Of a stretch of DNA of 64,000 bases, positions 26,801-36,742 are shown one piece after another. The position numbers and the translations under genes are program-made. Source of the stretch: Gemmiger sp. An120 (GTDB taxonomy: Bacteria; Bacillota; Clostridia; Oscillospirales; Ruminococcaceae); assembly GCF_002160955.1 (NCBI RefSeq), contig NZ_NFLN01000001.1:62001-126000 (forward strand), read 5' to 3'. Below the pieces are notes generated by a model. The model worked only from the letters and a program-made list of their open reading frames with translations. It ran no database searches and was not told where the DNA came from. Numbering within the stretch: the first letter of the stretch is position 1; each line of letters opens with the position of its first letter.

Positions 26801-28033
26801 ATGAATGACGAAATGAATGTTCTGACTGAGGCGATTCCCCAGACTGAAATGGAATCGACAGAAATTTTGGATCAGGTGTCTGAAGGCGAAGCGCAAACCG
26901 CCTTCTCCCAGACTGATTCTGAAATGGAGTCTACGGAGGCTTTGACATCAGAAGACGACGCCGAAGGGGCTGAAGAAGTGCCCATCCTCCAGACTGACTC
27001 TGAAAGCGCAAGCATCCCGGCTGAAGAGGCGCCGAAGGCACGATCCCGTCGCTCCCGCAAAAGTCAGTCTGAGAAAAGAGCGTCTGGCGGTGAAACTGAA
27101 AAGCCCGCCGCACCTCGGCGCCGCCGCACCAAAGCAAAACCCACCGCCGTTTCCATTGATGGCCAGCTCAGCGTAGAGACCGAAGCCGATAAAGCCCGGG
27201 ATGCACTGCTGGACCTGGTCGAGTCCATGAAAACAAAACGCATCCTGACGGGTACTATTCAGGGTGTGGAGCGGCCTACGGATAATCCCACACGGTCCCT
27301 TGCAGTCCTGTACCACGGTGATTTCAAAATTATGATTCCGGCAGAAGAGGCTGTGGAAATCCCTGACGATCTGCGCGGAAGGTCCAAAGAAGAAGTGCTG
27401 CACTATACTCTGACCAAGCGGCTTGGTGCAGAAGTGGACTACATCGTCAAAGGAATTGACGGCGAAGCCGGTATTGCAGTAGCCAGTCGTCTGGAAGCTA
27501 TGGCAGCCCGCCGCCGTTCCTATTATTTCGGTACGGACCGAGATGGGAACAATCTGCTGTATGAGGGCGTATGCGCGGAAGCCCGTGTTGTGTCGGTGAT
27601 CAGAGCCGGTATCTTTGTGGATCTGTTCGGGCTTGAAACCTACATCCCGCTGAGGGAACTGAGCTACCAGCGCATGCTGGATGCCAGTGCCGTGTACCAG
27701 CCCGGGCAGCGCATTTTGGTCAAGATTCTCAGGATCGATCGCAGTGATCGTGAACATATTCGTGTCGCCGCCTCCATCAAGCATGCCGGTGAAAACCCGT
27801 ATGAAAAGGCGTTGCGCCGATACTCTGTAGGTAACCGGTATGTGGGAACCGTGAGTATGGTGGACACCACAGGGGTTTTTGTGGCTTTGGATGGCGGCAT
27901 CGATTGTCTGTGCAGTTACCCGAAACGAGGCCGTCCTCCCAGAGGCGCCCGGGTGACGATTCGTATCCTGGGAATCAACCATGAGACCAACCGCATTTGG
28001 GGAGCCATCACTCATGTGGCTACTCCGCGGTGA
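26801..28033 (+). CDS. S1-domain RNA-binding protein with acidic N-terminal repeats
   Basis: A 410-residue protein. Residues 1-75 are acidic and repeat QTD-SE-MEST-like units. Residues 80-115 are a basic stretch (RSRRSRKSQSEKRA, PRRRRTKAK). The C-terminal half holds two S1/OB folds: GVCAEARVVSVIRAGIFVDLFGLETYIPL and YVGTVSMVDTTGVFVALDGGI. S1 domains bind single-stranded RNA or DNA. It follows the coupling protein by 18 bases, so a role in handling transferred DNA or element transcripts is reasonable but inferred. Confidence 0.75.
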   Translation: MNDEMNVLTEAIPQTEMESTEILDQVSEGEAQTAFSQTDSEMESTEALTSEDDAEGAEEVPILQTDSESASIPAEEAPKARSRRSRKSQSEKRASGGETEKPAAPRRRRTKAKPTAVSIDGQLSVETEADKARDALLDLVESMKTKRILTGTIQGVERPTDNPTRSLAVLYHGDFKIMIPAEEAVEIPDDLRGRSKEEVLHYTLTKRLGAEVDYIVKGIDGEAGIAVASRLEAMAARRRSYYFGTDRDGNNLLYEGVCAEARVVSVIRAGIFVDLFGLETYIPLRELSYQRMLDASAVYQPGQRILVKILRIDRSDREHIRVAASIKHAGENPYEKALRRYSVGNRYVGTVSMVDTTGVFVALDGGIDCLCSYPKRGRPPRGARVTIRILGINHETNRIWGAITHVATPR

Positions 28034-28047
28034 AAGGGGGGATAATT

Positions 28048-28461
28048 ATGAACTATTTCATGAGCAAAGAAGAACAACAGCGCCGCAAAGAACTGGCGGA
28101 ACATGCGCGTGTCATGCTTACACAGGTGCTCCCGGTCGAGGATCAGGATGAAACTTCGCTGACAGCGCCCTACCAAGGCTACTACATGCAGGTGTCTATT
28201 TCTCCGCTGCATCCGCTGCTGGTGATCAGTCTGGCGAAGGGCATCAATCACCCGGGTAGCGCCAAGAAACAGCGGCTGGTCAACCAATTGAACTTGACCA
28301 GCGTGCTTGGCAGCCATGCGATCAATCAGGACGTGGGGTGCTATGCTTACCGCAGCACGCATTGGCTGGACACTGAATTGGATGAAAATCGGTTTCAGGA
28401 AATCCTGGATCGGTGCTTCGAGGAGGCAGACAGAGGCTACGATATGCTGAAATCCGGCTGA
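28048..28461 (+). CDS. Small soluble protein of unknown function
   Basis: A 137-residue protein with the pattern PYQGYYMQVSISPLHPLLVIS and a C-terminal helix (LDENRFQEILDRCFEEADRGYDML). The shape recalls YbjN or secretion-chaperone-like alpha/beta folds, but I cannot name a family. The ATG at 28048 has GGGGGGA upstream. It sits between the S1 protein and the CAP lipoprotein in the same transcription direction. Confidence 0.55.
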   Translation: MNYFMSKEEQQRRKELAEHARVMLTQVLPVEDQDETSLTAPYQGYYMQVSISPLHPLLVISLAKGINHPGSAKKQRLVNQLNLTSVLGSHAINQDVGCYAYRSTHWLDTELDENRFQEILDRCFEEADRGYDMLKSG

Positions 28462-28521
28462 GCCGTTGTAAATGCTGTGCCATATCCGTGTAATAAGGAA
28501 AAAGCACAAGGAGGATGTGAC

Positions 28522-29256
28522 ATGAAAGTACAACTGATCGCGGTAATCCTGTCAGCTCTGATTTTGGCAGGTTGCAGCAATGCCTCACCTGCAGCTGAAT
28601 CTTCGGAAAGTTCATCTTGCGAAAGCAGCGTGAGTGTTTCGGAGGCAACCCCTGCACCATCTCCGGACAAACCGGAATCCGCTGCCACGAGCGCCCCTGA
28701 GCCGAGCGCAGCTCCTGATCCGAGCGCAACTCCTAATCCGATTCCGAGTTCTGCACCTTCCAGTTCTGTACAGCCGGTTGAGGAAGCCTCTCCCGCCCCG
28801 GAGTCAACGGTGCAAGCCGACAAGACGACCGCACCAAGCGAGACTGTTGCCACTGGTGCAATCCCGTTCAGTGTTGCTGAGGGGACGGACAAATGGTGGT
28901 ACATCGACAGCACTGACAGCGCATACTGGGCAGTGCAGGACGGTATCAACGCAATTCGCGCATCGGTCGGGCTTGGCGCTTTGGAGATGGACGACAGTCT
29001 GAGTACTACGGCCAGCTCGCGGTGTGAGAGCTTTGTCGCCGGTGGTCCCTTTGACCATTCCGGTATGGTAACAGCCAGTGAGATCTGTGCTCGTGGTCCG
29101 ATCGGGTCCGCCGCCGCTGTCTGCGAAGCCTGGAAGAACAGTCCGGACCATTATGCGAACATTGTCAGTGACCAGTTCACAAAAATGGGCGTTGGCTGTT
29201 GGTTCTGCTCGACCGACCAGGGGCAATATACCTACTGGGTTGTCACCTTTGAATAA
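28522..29256 (+). CDS. CAP/SCP-domain lipoprotein
   Basis: A 244-residue secreted protein. The signal peptide ends in a lipobox (LILAGC, Cys 17). A Ser/Pro/Ala/Glu-rich stalk spans about residues 18-120. The C-terminal CAP domain has YWAVQDGINAIRASVGLGAL, FDHSGM and YANIVSDQFTKMGVGCWF, with the family's HSG and final YWVVTF strand. It should be anchored on the outer face of the membrane. Next to the adhesin and sortase genes it is probably part of a surface module for contact during transfer; that is inference. Confidence 0.85.
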   Translation: MKVQLIAVILSALILAGCSNASPAAESSESSSCESSVSVSEATPAPSPDKPESAATSAPEPSAAPDPSATPNPIPSSAPSSSVQPVEEASPAPESTVQADKTTAPSETVATGAIPFSVAEGTDKWWYIDSTDSAYWAVQDGINAIRASVGLGALEMDDSLSTTASSRCESFVAGGPFDHSGMVTASEICARGPIGSAAAVCEAWKNSPDHYANIVSDQFTKMGVGCWFCSTDQGQYTYWVVTFE

Positions 29257-29274
29257 CCGAATCAATCATCTTTG

Positions 29275-29305
29275 GGCGTCTGCTTTATGGCAGGCGCCTG
29301 TTTTT
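29275..29305 (+). terminator. Terminator/attenuator between lipoprotein and adhesin genes
   Basis: GGCGTCTGC (29275-29283) pairs with GCAGGCGCC (29290-29298), followed by TGTTTTT. The adhesin ribosome site GGAGG begins 3 bases later. With no promoter evident in between, partial read-through would limit expression of the very large adhesin. Confidence 0.75.
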
Positions 29306-29317
29306 ATGGAGGAAATT

Positions 29318-32300
29318 ATGAAGAAATACAAGTTTAGGCACCGTTTTACGGCCTTGCTCCTTGCTTTTCTTATGTGTATGTCGCTGATGCCGGCGACTGT
29401 GCTCGCTGAAGAAATCCCTGCTTCGAGCGAGGTCAGTTCTGTGTCTGAGTCGGCAAGTGAGCCGCAGCCGGACTCCAGTTCTGTACCGGAATCGGAAGTC
29501 GCATCCGAAGCGAGTTCTGCAGCAACTTCCGAGAGTGCCAGTACCAGCACAGAGGAGCCTGCTCCGGATTCCCCGACCCTGAGTGAACAGGCACAGGCTT
29601 TTATCGCCGCTGTAGATGCGCTCGATCGTGAGAGCATTCTCTCGGCAGTCAACAGCTGGGCGCTGGCAAGCCAGGCCTGGCAGGCAGATAAAGAAAATCC
29701 TGATCTTATCGCCGCTCTGGACGAAGCTACGGTGTTGTCAGACGAAGCCTCCGCTCCGGTAACTGCTGCGGAAGACCTGTACCTGTCCCTTACGGAGGAA
29801 GAAAAGGCAAACGAGGCCGTAGCGGCTGCGTATTCCGCACTTGCTGCGCTGGTTGTAACCATGCAGGCGACCATCGAGAATCCCTCTGTTCCGAGCGAAG
29901 GGGATGGTGGTGACGATGCCGGATCTCCTCCCGATCTGGAAGAGATTCACCAGATGTTGTATGGGGATCTTCCTGATGCACCCACAGATAGCTATATGGG
30001 CAGCTATGGTCTTCCCGTTGCGACTGGTGACACCAAGATTGGCATCAGCCACTGGAACGATGACCCGTCGGTTGCCATTGGCTATATGGATTCCGAGGCG
30101 CTGAATTCGGATGGGCTGTCCATCACAGTCCACCGTCAGGCCGGCGAGTCCTTTGCCATTGTGCCCATCTTTGTGCAGGTTGAATATCCCGCCAACAACA
30201 GCACTTCGCAGATCATCCTGCCTGAAGATGTGATCCTGCTGGACTATTCCGGCAATCCGGCAGATGAGCAGACCACTGCTGCCATTCTGAACAGCAGTTA
30301 TGTAGAATCTTCTGCAGTCACGACCGGCATCTATGTGCAGGCAGACCACGATTTTGCCGTGACATTCCGCTACAACGCTCCGGATGGTTCCAGTCTGGAA
30401 AAGACCTTGAATGTCCATCTGGAAGGTGAAACGGAGACACAGCCGACGAAGGCCAATGGAATCAGCACTTACGAAGCACGCCCCGAGCCGGATGTAAAGA
30501 CTGGTAAAATCACGAGTGTGCAGAAAGTAAATGGTTCATGGCTGATTTGGTTTAACGGGCAGGAAGCATACTGCTGCACCCACGGTGCGAAGGGCAGTCC
30601 TAACGGATGTCCTACCTACAATTATTCGCACACTTCCATCGTAACGGCGGCCCAGTACACGCCCGGCGATCATTTTAGCAACCAAGTAAATATTTGGGGC
30701 GGTTTGGGCCAGCTGTCTCTCGGTCTGATGAGTGCCGATGCTGCTATGGATTCCGTCTATGATGAGGTACAGCGTTGGATTATTTCCAACTATCCTGACA
30801 GCGTTCCGGCTCAGAGTTATATCCGTTCCTTCGAGCAGATGAGCAACGGTGTATCCACTTATGTGGCGGAAAGTGACTATTATACCTACATCTACCAACC
30901 CCCTATTTCCGGCTGGCAGACTGTTGCACTGATCGGACCTCCCACTGGCAGCATTGATCCGGACGTTCCTCCCGCAGGTGCCGAGTATTACGCCAGTTGG
31001 TCGGCTTCGCCCCAGACTGCCAGCGGCAGTTTTGATGCGAACTACACAGTCAACGTAGACAAGCAGCAACTTGAAACCGGCGAAAAAGTGGACGGTGCCA
31101 CCATTGAGATTGAACCCTTGGAAAAGGGTGGTACGATTGACGGTGGCAATTGGAGCATCACTCCGGCGGAAAAGCAGACTGTGACCACCAGCGGCCATAC
31201 GATGGACGATGAGTTCCAGAACAACGGCGGTGACGCCAGCGCCAGCTGGAGTTTGCACTACAGTGTGACCAAGACCTCCACCAGCAGCCGTAGTGGGAGC
31301 GAGGGTCCGTATTCCAGCCAGGCTGAGGCAGACGCAGCAGCGGCCAGTGCCAAGGCCAGCGCAGAGTCTGAGTTGCGCGCCGAAGCCCAAGGCATGGTAG
31401 ACCGAGCCATTGCTGCGGCCAAAAGCGAGCTGGCCAGCATTGATTTCCGTTTCGATGAGACGGTCGTCCCGGTAGGATTTGAGTTCTACGATGGTGAACA
31501 TGGAAGCAAGCAGACCATCTCGGTCCCCATGGACAGTTCGGATGAATACCTCATGCGAAACGATGAATGGTCGTTGCAGGTCAATATCCGGAAAACGGAC
31601 AGCGAAACCGGCGAAACGATCGCTTCTGATGCGGAATATGAGGTCTTCGAATGGGATGTTGTTTCTCAGATGTATATCCCGTTCCACGCTGAAAAGCCGC
31701 GCGAAGCAACAGCACCCACCTATAACGGATACCATATGGTCCGCAATGAGGATGGAACTTATTCCGTCGCCAACAGCACCGATTATGGCACCGAGTTCGA
31801 TACCTCCCGGACCATGTACTACACCCAGCGCAACCAGGGCCGTTTTATCATCGTCGAGACCAAAGCGCCGGACGGCTACTTCGGCGATTGGACAGATATT
31901 GACCATCCAGGTGAGCCCGGTACTCCGTTTGGTAAGCGTGCTTACTATATCGAAATCACCAAGGATAAAGACGGCAGTGTGATATGGCTGGATAACGCCG
32001 ACTACAATGCTGACATTTCCACCAGCTATACCGGCGGCACAAAGCTGACCTTCGACGGACGAGAAGCAACCGTAACCATTTATGGTCGGCCGCAGGATGC
32101 CGGTCGAACCTATGTGACTGACAGCACCGGCCTCGCAAACAACGAGGACAGCTACACCATGATTCCCCAGGACAATGTTTTCCAAAATGACCGCGTTCTG
32201 GGCGAGATCATCCTGGCGAAATCCGATTTGGATCAGCTGCGTCCCACCCCGGTGGCCGAGAATGGTGAAGACTGGGAAGTTCCCGGTACTGCGCCCCATG

Positions 32301-35300
32301 GCGAAGCCAGCATTGAAGGGGCCGTTTACGACCTTTATGCCGCCGAGGATATTCTCCACCCTGATGGTGTGAGTGGTGTGGTTGATTACAGCAAGATCAC
32401 CGATCAGGACGGCAATCCCATCTGGCATACCACAGTGCGCACCAACAGTGGCTGGGATGATTCCTACCTGCCTATCCTTTCCAAAGATCATCTGGTGGCG
32501 AGCGCCGAGATCAAAGACGGGCTGCTGGTTTTCGGGAATCTGTACCTGGGCAAATACTACCTGGTAGAGCGGGCTACCGGCCTTGTGCTGCCCGTGGATA
32601 CCAACAGCAAGTTCTACATCACCGGTCAGTATCCTGAATTGAACCGCAAACTGGAGCCTACTGGTGAGTACTCTCCGCTGGAGGAGTATTATGGCGAATA
32701 CACCGACTATGTCTACAAAAACCAGTATTCCGCTGTAGCGGAGGGACGTTCGCCGGAAGGTTTCAAAACCTATGATGGTTATTACCTGAGCTATGCAGAA
32801 GGCTATCTCTGTGATGAGATCAACCATTACGAAACCCTGTCCTATGGTGATGAATCCGGTTATGTAGTCCGTGAAGGCGAACACAGCCTGGATGCCGTGC
32901 TGAAGGGCGGTTTCGAACTGCGCAAACTGGTAAGCACCACCGGCCCGGGCAGCCCCGCTCCCAAGCTGGAAGGCGCTGGTTTTACCGTCTACCGCATCCC
33001 CGACCTGAGCAAGGCAGACCAGTTCACCCGCAACCCGGACGGCAGCTACAACATCCAGAGCGTACTGGACGCTTACCGCAAGGACAACTACGACCCCGAC
33101 ACTCTGAAATATGATTTCACTGGCGAAGCCCAGGCAATCGCCCGGATGTTCGAGAGCGAGGCCGAGCTGGTGTACGCTTATAACGCGACTCTGACCGATG
33201 CAGGCGATTTCGCCAACGGCAGCGGTCTCGGCTGGGTACCTACTGGCACGACCAACGAATATCGTCTGAGCGAAATTTACACGAATGAGGAAGGCATCAT
33301 TCGTGTGACCGGCCTGCCCTATGGCCAGTATCTGGTCGTTGAGACCACTATCCCGAAAGATGTGTTCCAGGCCGATCCCTTTGGCTTTACGGTGGACAGC
33401 GACACGCCCCAGAGTATCTTCTGTCAGCCTAATGGTAGTGTAACAGAGCCCAGCAACAGCTATGTGACCTACAACATCTTGGATGAGGAGATGGAAGGCT
33501 ACTTGAAGCTAGTCAAGGTGGACGCCGAGACTGGCAAGGCTGTCAAGCTGGCCAATACTGCATTTGCCATCTATAAGCTTAATGATGATGGAAGCAGGGA
33601 ACGCCTGTCCATGATCGACCCCGACAGCGGTGATCCCACTGTCAAAACCGATGTGTTCTATACCGATGAGAATGGTATGATGAAGACGCCCGAAAAACTG
33701 CCTTTGGGGCGTTATCTCATTGAAGAGCTGGAAGGCCCGAACGGATTCTTGAACGATGAGCGGTATTCTGTAGAGTTCGAGATCTCTTCGGATTCTGCGT
33801 GGGAAGTGGTTGGCAATGCCGTCAACGGCATGGATGAGTACATTCTCACCCAAGAGTACATCAACCACGAGACCCTCGGCAAACTCACCATTCGAAAAAT
33901 CGGTGAAGTCCTGTTGGGCTGGCAGGAAGATGAGGGTGACATCCTTGATCCTGAATACTCCGGCATGGCGCGTCCTGGACATTTTGTTTATGAAGATCGT
34001 CCAATTCCTGGTGCGCAGTATACCATTACTGCCAATGATGATATCTATACCCAGGATCGGCAGACTGATGCCGAAGGCAACCGTACCCTGTGGTATGCCA
34101 AGGGCGACGTTGTGGCCGTAGTCACCACCGGCGACGGCACCAGCGATATCAACGTGTTCCGCCCTGGCCGCACTCAGGCCACCTACGATTTCCTCAGTGT
34201 GATCCACGACGGTACGATCGGAGAAGTCACCGTGACTCTGCCGCTTGGAAGCTACCACATTGAGGAGACCAAGCCGCCCTATGGTTATACCGGCACTGCT
34301 CAGAGCTACGATGTTGTCTTCACTTGGGACAACCAGACCAACAGCGTGGTTATGGCACAGAGCATCACCAGCACGGATGAGAACGGCAATACCACCACGA
34401 CCGAGTTTGAGATCATCAATGCAGAGGATGCAAATGCAGAGTTCACTGAGCAGCAGACCCTGAAATTCCACAATGATCGCGTGAAACCTGAGATTGATAT
34501 CTACAAGAAGGATATCAAAACTGGTGAACTGGTCGCAGGTGCTGTCTACAATCTGATTACCACTGATAATATCTACAATGCAGATGGCAAACTGCTCTTC
34601 CACGCCGGGGATCTGATTGCTACCTCTGCGCCGACGGATGAAAACGGTCACACCACCTTCATTTGCGATCTGCCGATGCGCGGCCAGTACTATGGTGTCG
34701 ATGGCGTCTATATCCCTGAAAACATCTACGGCACTGACGCTGATCACACCAAGAACAGCGGCAACTATATCATTCGCGAGATTAAGGCGCCGGACGGCTA
34801 TTATCTGGACGCTCCGGATGCAGAGATTACCTTCACCTATGCAGGCGCAGAATCCGCTACTGTCACCATTGAATCGACTTTCCAGAATGATGCTACGTCC
34901 TTCCACGTTTCCAAGCGCGAGCTGACTGGGGATGAGGAACTTCCCGGAGCAAAACTCACGATCAAAGATACGGACGGCAATGTGGTCCGGGAATGGATCA
35001 GTGGTGAAGAACCTGTGGAGATCCGCGGTCTGCTCTTCGACAAGGTATATACCCTGACCGAGACAAACCCGGCACCCGGTTATGCGCTTGCAGAAGACAT
35101 CCGGTTCAAACTGGTTCAGAGTAAGAATGAGGACGGCGATCTCATCAATGCTGCAGATGTTTATGTCTGCACCGGTAAGGACTGGTTGATCTTTGACCAC
35201 TGGGAGAAGATGGAAGACGGCATGGTGGTTATGCGTGATGATATCATCCGTGTTGAGATTTCCAAGCAGGACATCACCACCAAGCAGGAATTGCCTGGTG

Positions 35301-35713
35301 CCCACCTGGTCATCAAAGACGAGAACGGCAATGTGGTTGCCAGCTGGGTCTCCTCGGATAAGCCCTACTACATCGAAAAACTCCCCGCCGGCAAGTATGT
35401 GCTGATCGAGGAGAGCGCACCTGATGGGTATCTGGTCGCAGAGAAGATTGAGTTTGAGGTCAAACCCACTGGCGAGATCCAGACTGTCATCATGTATGAC
35501 AGCCGCGTTCCCACTCCTGAGCAGCCTACTCCGGAACCCCCGACTCCGACCCCGCCGACACTGCCTCAGACCGGTGACCTGCCCTGGCTGCCGGTTGCGC
35601 TCGGTGTTGTAGCAGCTGGAGCCGCTGTCGGTATTCTGGTCATGAGCCGCAAGCGCGACCTTGCCCTGCGCAATGATGATTCGAAGCAGGAACAGCAGGA
35701 TCACGAGCAATGA
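29318..35713 (+). CDS. Giant LPQTG-anchored SpaA/Cna-B-type adhesin
   Basis: A 2131-residue surface protein. It has a signal peptide (FTALLLAFLMCMSLMPATVLA), a Ser/Glu-rich stalk and a helical region to about residue 190. A possible thioester-type domain lies at about 395-510 (GQEAYCCTHGAKG with a later DEVQRWI). An Ala-rich coiled stretch follows near 660-710. From about 740 there are many SpaA/Cna-B beta domains marked by K-x-D-x-x-TGE or K-V-DAETGK starts and V-E-T/E-E-T ends (IVETKAPDGYFG, VVETTIPKDVF, IEELEGPNGFL, IEESAPDGYLV). The tail has a Pro/Thr spacer, LPQTG at 2082-2086, a membrane helix and a basic end. It is followed by its own sortase with ATGA overlap. It likely mediates cell contact. 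Confidence 0.93.
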   Translation: MKKYKFRHRFTALLLAFLMCMSLMPATVLAEEIPASSEVSSVSESASEPQPDSSSVPESEVASEASSAATSESASTSTEEPAPDSPTLSEQAQAFIAAVDALDRESILSAVNSWALASQAWQADKENPDLIAALDEATVLSDEASAPVTAAEDLYLSLTEEEKANEAVAAAYSALAALVVTMQATIENPSVPSEGDGGDDAGSPPDLEEIHQMLYGDLPDAPTDSYMGSYGLPVATGDTKIGISHWNDDPSVAIGYMDSEALNSDGLSITVHRQAGESFAIVPIFVQVEYPANNSTSQIILPEDVILLDYSGNPADEQTTAAILNSSYVESSAVTTGIYVQADHDFAVTFRYNAPDGSSLEKTLNVHLEGETETQPTKANGISTYEARPEPDVKTGKITSVQKVNGSWLIWFNGQEAYCCTHGAKGSPNGCPTYNYSHTSIVTAAQYTPGDHFSNQVNIWGGLGQLSLGLMSADAAMDSVYDEVQRWIISNYPDSVPAQSYIRSFEQMSNGVSTYVAESDYYTYIYQPPISGWQTVALIGPPTGSIDPDVPPAGAEYYASWSASPQTASGSFDANYTVNVDKQQLETGEKVDGATIEIEPLEKGGTIDGGNWSITPAEKQTVTTSGHTMDDEFQNNGGDASASWSLHYSVTKTSTSSRSGSEGPYSSQAEADAAAASAKASAESELRAEAQGMVDRAIAAAKSELASIDFRFDETVVPVGFEFYDGEHGSKQTISVPMDSSDEYLMRNDEWSLQVNIRKTDSETGETIASDAEYEVFEWDVVSQMYIPFHAEKPREATAPTYNGYHMVRNEDGTYSVANSTDYGTEFDTSRTMYYTQRNQGRFIIVETKAPDGYFGDWTDIDHPGEPGTPFGKRAYYIEITKDKDGSVIWLDNADYNADISTSYTGGTKLTFDGREATVTIYGRPQDAGRTYVTDSTGLANNEDSYTMIPQDNVFQNDRVLGEIILAKSDLDQLRPTPVAENGEDWEVPGTAPHGEASIEGAVYDLYAAEDILHPDGVSGVVDYSKITDQDGNPIWHTTVRTNSGWDDSYLPILSKDHLVASAEIKDGLLVFGNLYLGKYYLVERATGLVLPVDTNSKFYITGQYPELNRKLEPTGEYSPLEEYYGEYTDYVYKNQYSAVAEGRSPEGFKTYDGYYLSYAEGYLCDEINHYETLSYGDESGYVVREGEHSLDAVLKGGFELRKLVSTTGPGSPAPKLEGAGFTVYRIPDLSKADQFTRNPDGSYNIQSVLDAYRKDNYDPDTLKYDFTGEAQAIARMFESEAELVYAYNATLTDAGDFANGSGLGWVPTGTTNEYRLSEIYTNEEGIIRVTGLPYGQYLVVETTIPKDVFQADPFGFTVDSDTPQSIFCQPNGSVTEPSNSYVTYNILDEEMEGYLKLVKVDAETGKAVKLANTAFAIYKLNDDGSRERLSMIDPDSGDPTVKTDVFYTDENGMMKTPEKLPLGRYLIEELEGPNGFLNDERYSVEFEISSDSAWEVVGNAVNGMDEYILTQEYINHETLGKLTIRKIGEVLLGWQEDEGDILDPEYSGMARPGHFVYEDRPIPGAQYTITANDDIYTQDRQTDAEGNRTLWYAKGDVVAVVTTGDGTSDINVFRPGRTQATYDFLSVIHDGTIGEVTVTLPLGSYHIEETKPPYGYTGTAQSYDVVFTWDNQTNSVVMAQSITSTDENGNTTTTEFEIINAEDANAEFTEQQTLKFHNDRVKPEIDIYKKDIKTGELVAGAVYNLITTDNIYNADGKLLFHAGDLIATSAPTDENGHTTFICDLPMRGQYYGVDGVYIPENIYGTDADHTKNSGNYIIREIKAPDGYYLDAPDAEITFTYAGAESATVTIESTFQNDATSFHVSKRELTGDEELPGAKLTIKDTDGNVVREWISGEEPVEIRGLLFDKVYTLTETNPAPGYALAEDIRFKLVQSKNEDGDLINAADVYVCTGKDWLIFDHWEKMEDGMVVMRDDIIRVEISKQDITTKQELPGAHLVIKDENGNVVASWVSSDKPYYIEKLPAGKYVLIEESAPDGYLVAEKIEFEVKPTGEIQTVIMYDSRVPTPEQPTPEPPTPTPPTLPQTGDLPWLPVALGVVAAGAAVGILVMSRKRDLALRNDDSKQEQQDHEQ

Positions 35714-36438
35714 GGTACTTTCTAAAAGGATTTCTCTATGGAATACTGGGGATTTCTTTGATTGGCCTGATCTGGCTTATGATTGTCCGACCGCAGCTGA
35801 CCGCCCGGGATGCTGCGGAACTAAAAGATGAGTATTCTGAAACTGTCTCCGGGGCCACAAGCCCCGGAGATTCTGTTGGCGAGGAGTCCTCCGTAGATAT
35901 TCTCGCTATGCAGCGGCAGTACCCGGATATCAAAGCTTGGCTCACTGTGCCGGGGACAGTAATCGATTATCCTGTTCTGCAGAGCAGTGAGGATGATCCG
36001 GAGCACTATCTCCGACGCAATTACGATGATACTTGGCGTATGGCAGGCAGCCTGTTTTTTCAATACGACTGTACACTTGATTCACGCAATTTGGTGATTT
36101 TTGGTCACAACATGTCGGATGGATCGATGTTTGCGTGCCTTCGCAATATGTTTGATGCAGAATTCCGCGAAGAGCATTCACAGATTATACTGCATACGGC
36201 AGATAGCACACGCTATTTCCGCGTTGTGTCCGCGATGAAAACGGACTTAACACAACTTCCGTTTAACCAAACCATGTTCCAAAGCGATAATGACTTCCTT
36301 ACATTTGCAGAGCAAATGCTGCAGGATACCGATGCCATGCCCAATAGCGACCTCACACTACTTACACTCATCACTTGTGCATATGACTGGGACGGAGCCA
36401 GAACAGTAGTTGTTGCGGTTGAAACGAATGCGGAGTGA
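35710..36438 (+). CDS. Class B sortase
   Basis: A 242-residue transpeptidase with an N-terminal membrane anchor (LYGILGISLIGLIWLMIV). Catalytic residues are visible: His in LVIFGHNMSDGSMF, Cys in LLTLITCAYDWDGAR and Arg at the end of that stretch. The domain length and the WLTVPGTVIDYPVLQ start fit class B. The start codon overlaps the adhesin stop as ATGA, so the enzyme is translated with its presumed LPQTG substrate. It attaches that protein to the wall or to itself. Confidence 0.93.
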   Translation: MRYFLKGFLYGILGISLIGLIWLMIVRPQLTARDAAELKDEYSETVSGATSPGDSVGEESSVDILAMQRQYPDIKAWLTVPGTVIDYPVLQSSEDDPEHYLRRNYDDTWRMAGSLFFQYDCTLDSRNLVIFGHNMSDGSMFACLRNMFDAEFREEHSQIILHTADSTRYFRVVSAMKTDLTQLPFNQTMFQSDNDFLTFAEQMLQDTDAMPNSDLTLLTLITCAYDWDGARTVVVAVETNAE

Positions 36439-36719
36439 TTATTTGTAGAACTGTATTGGCGTTCACAAAGGGGATGAGACAGACGGAGCATCTGTTGGAT
36501 AGACTGGCGCGGGAGCAGGATACTGTGGTATCAAATCTGCGCCTTGTGATGTATTACCGTCACAATACAATACTCAAGCTGATCTGTATGCCAAATAAAG
36601 ATAGTGTTTCTCTTCCGGAATGGTCGAGAACATTATCTTACTTGGCTGAAACAAACCTTTCTATCAATTCCTACGATGAAGTTGACATGGTTTTGAATGA
36701 ACTGATCAAATCATCGTGA
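36435..36719 (+). CDS. Small element protein of unknown function
   Basis: A 94-residue reading frame whose GTG overlaps the sortase stop (GTGA). A later ATG at 36474 is an alternative start. The C-terminal part (DSVSLPEWSRTLSYLAETNL and INSYDEVDMVLNELIKSS) looks like a folded helical domain. No family is recognised. Coupling to the sortase suggests the same operon. Confidence 0.5.
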   Translation: MIICRTVLAFTKGMRQTEHLLDRLAREQDTVVSNLRLVMYYRHNTILKLICMPNKDSVSLPEWSRTLSYLAETNLSINSYDEVDMVLNELIKSS

Positions 36720-36742
36720 CCTTAATATCCAGAGGAGGCAGA

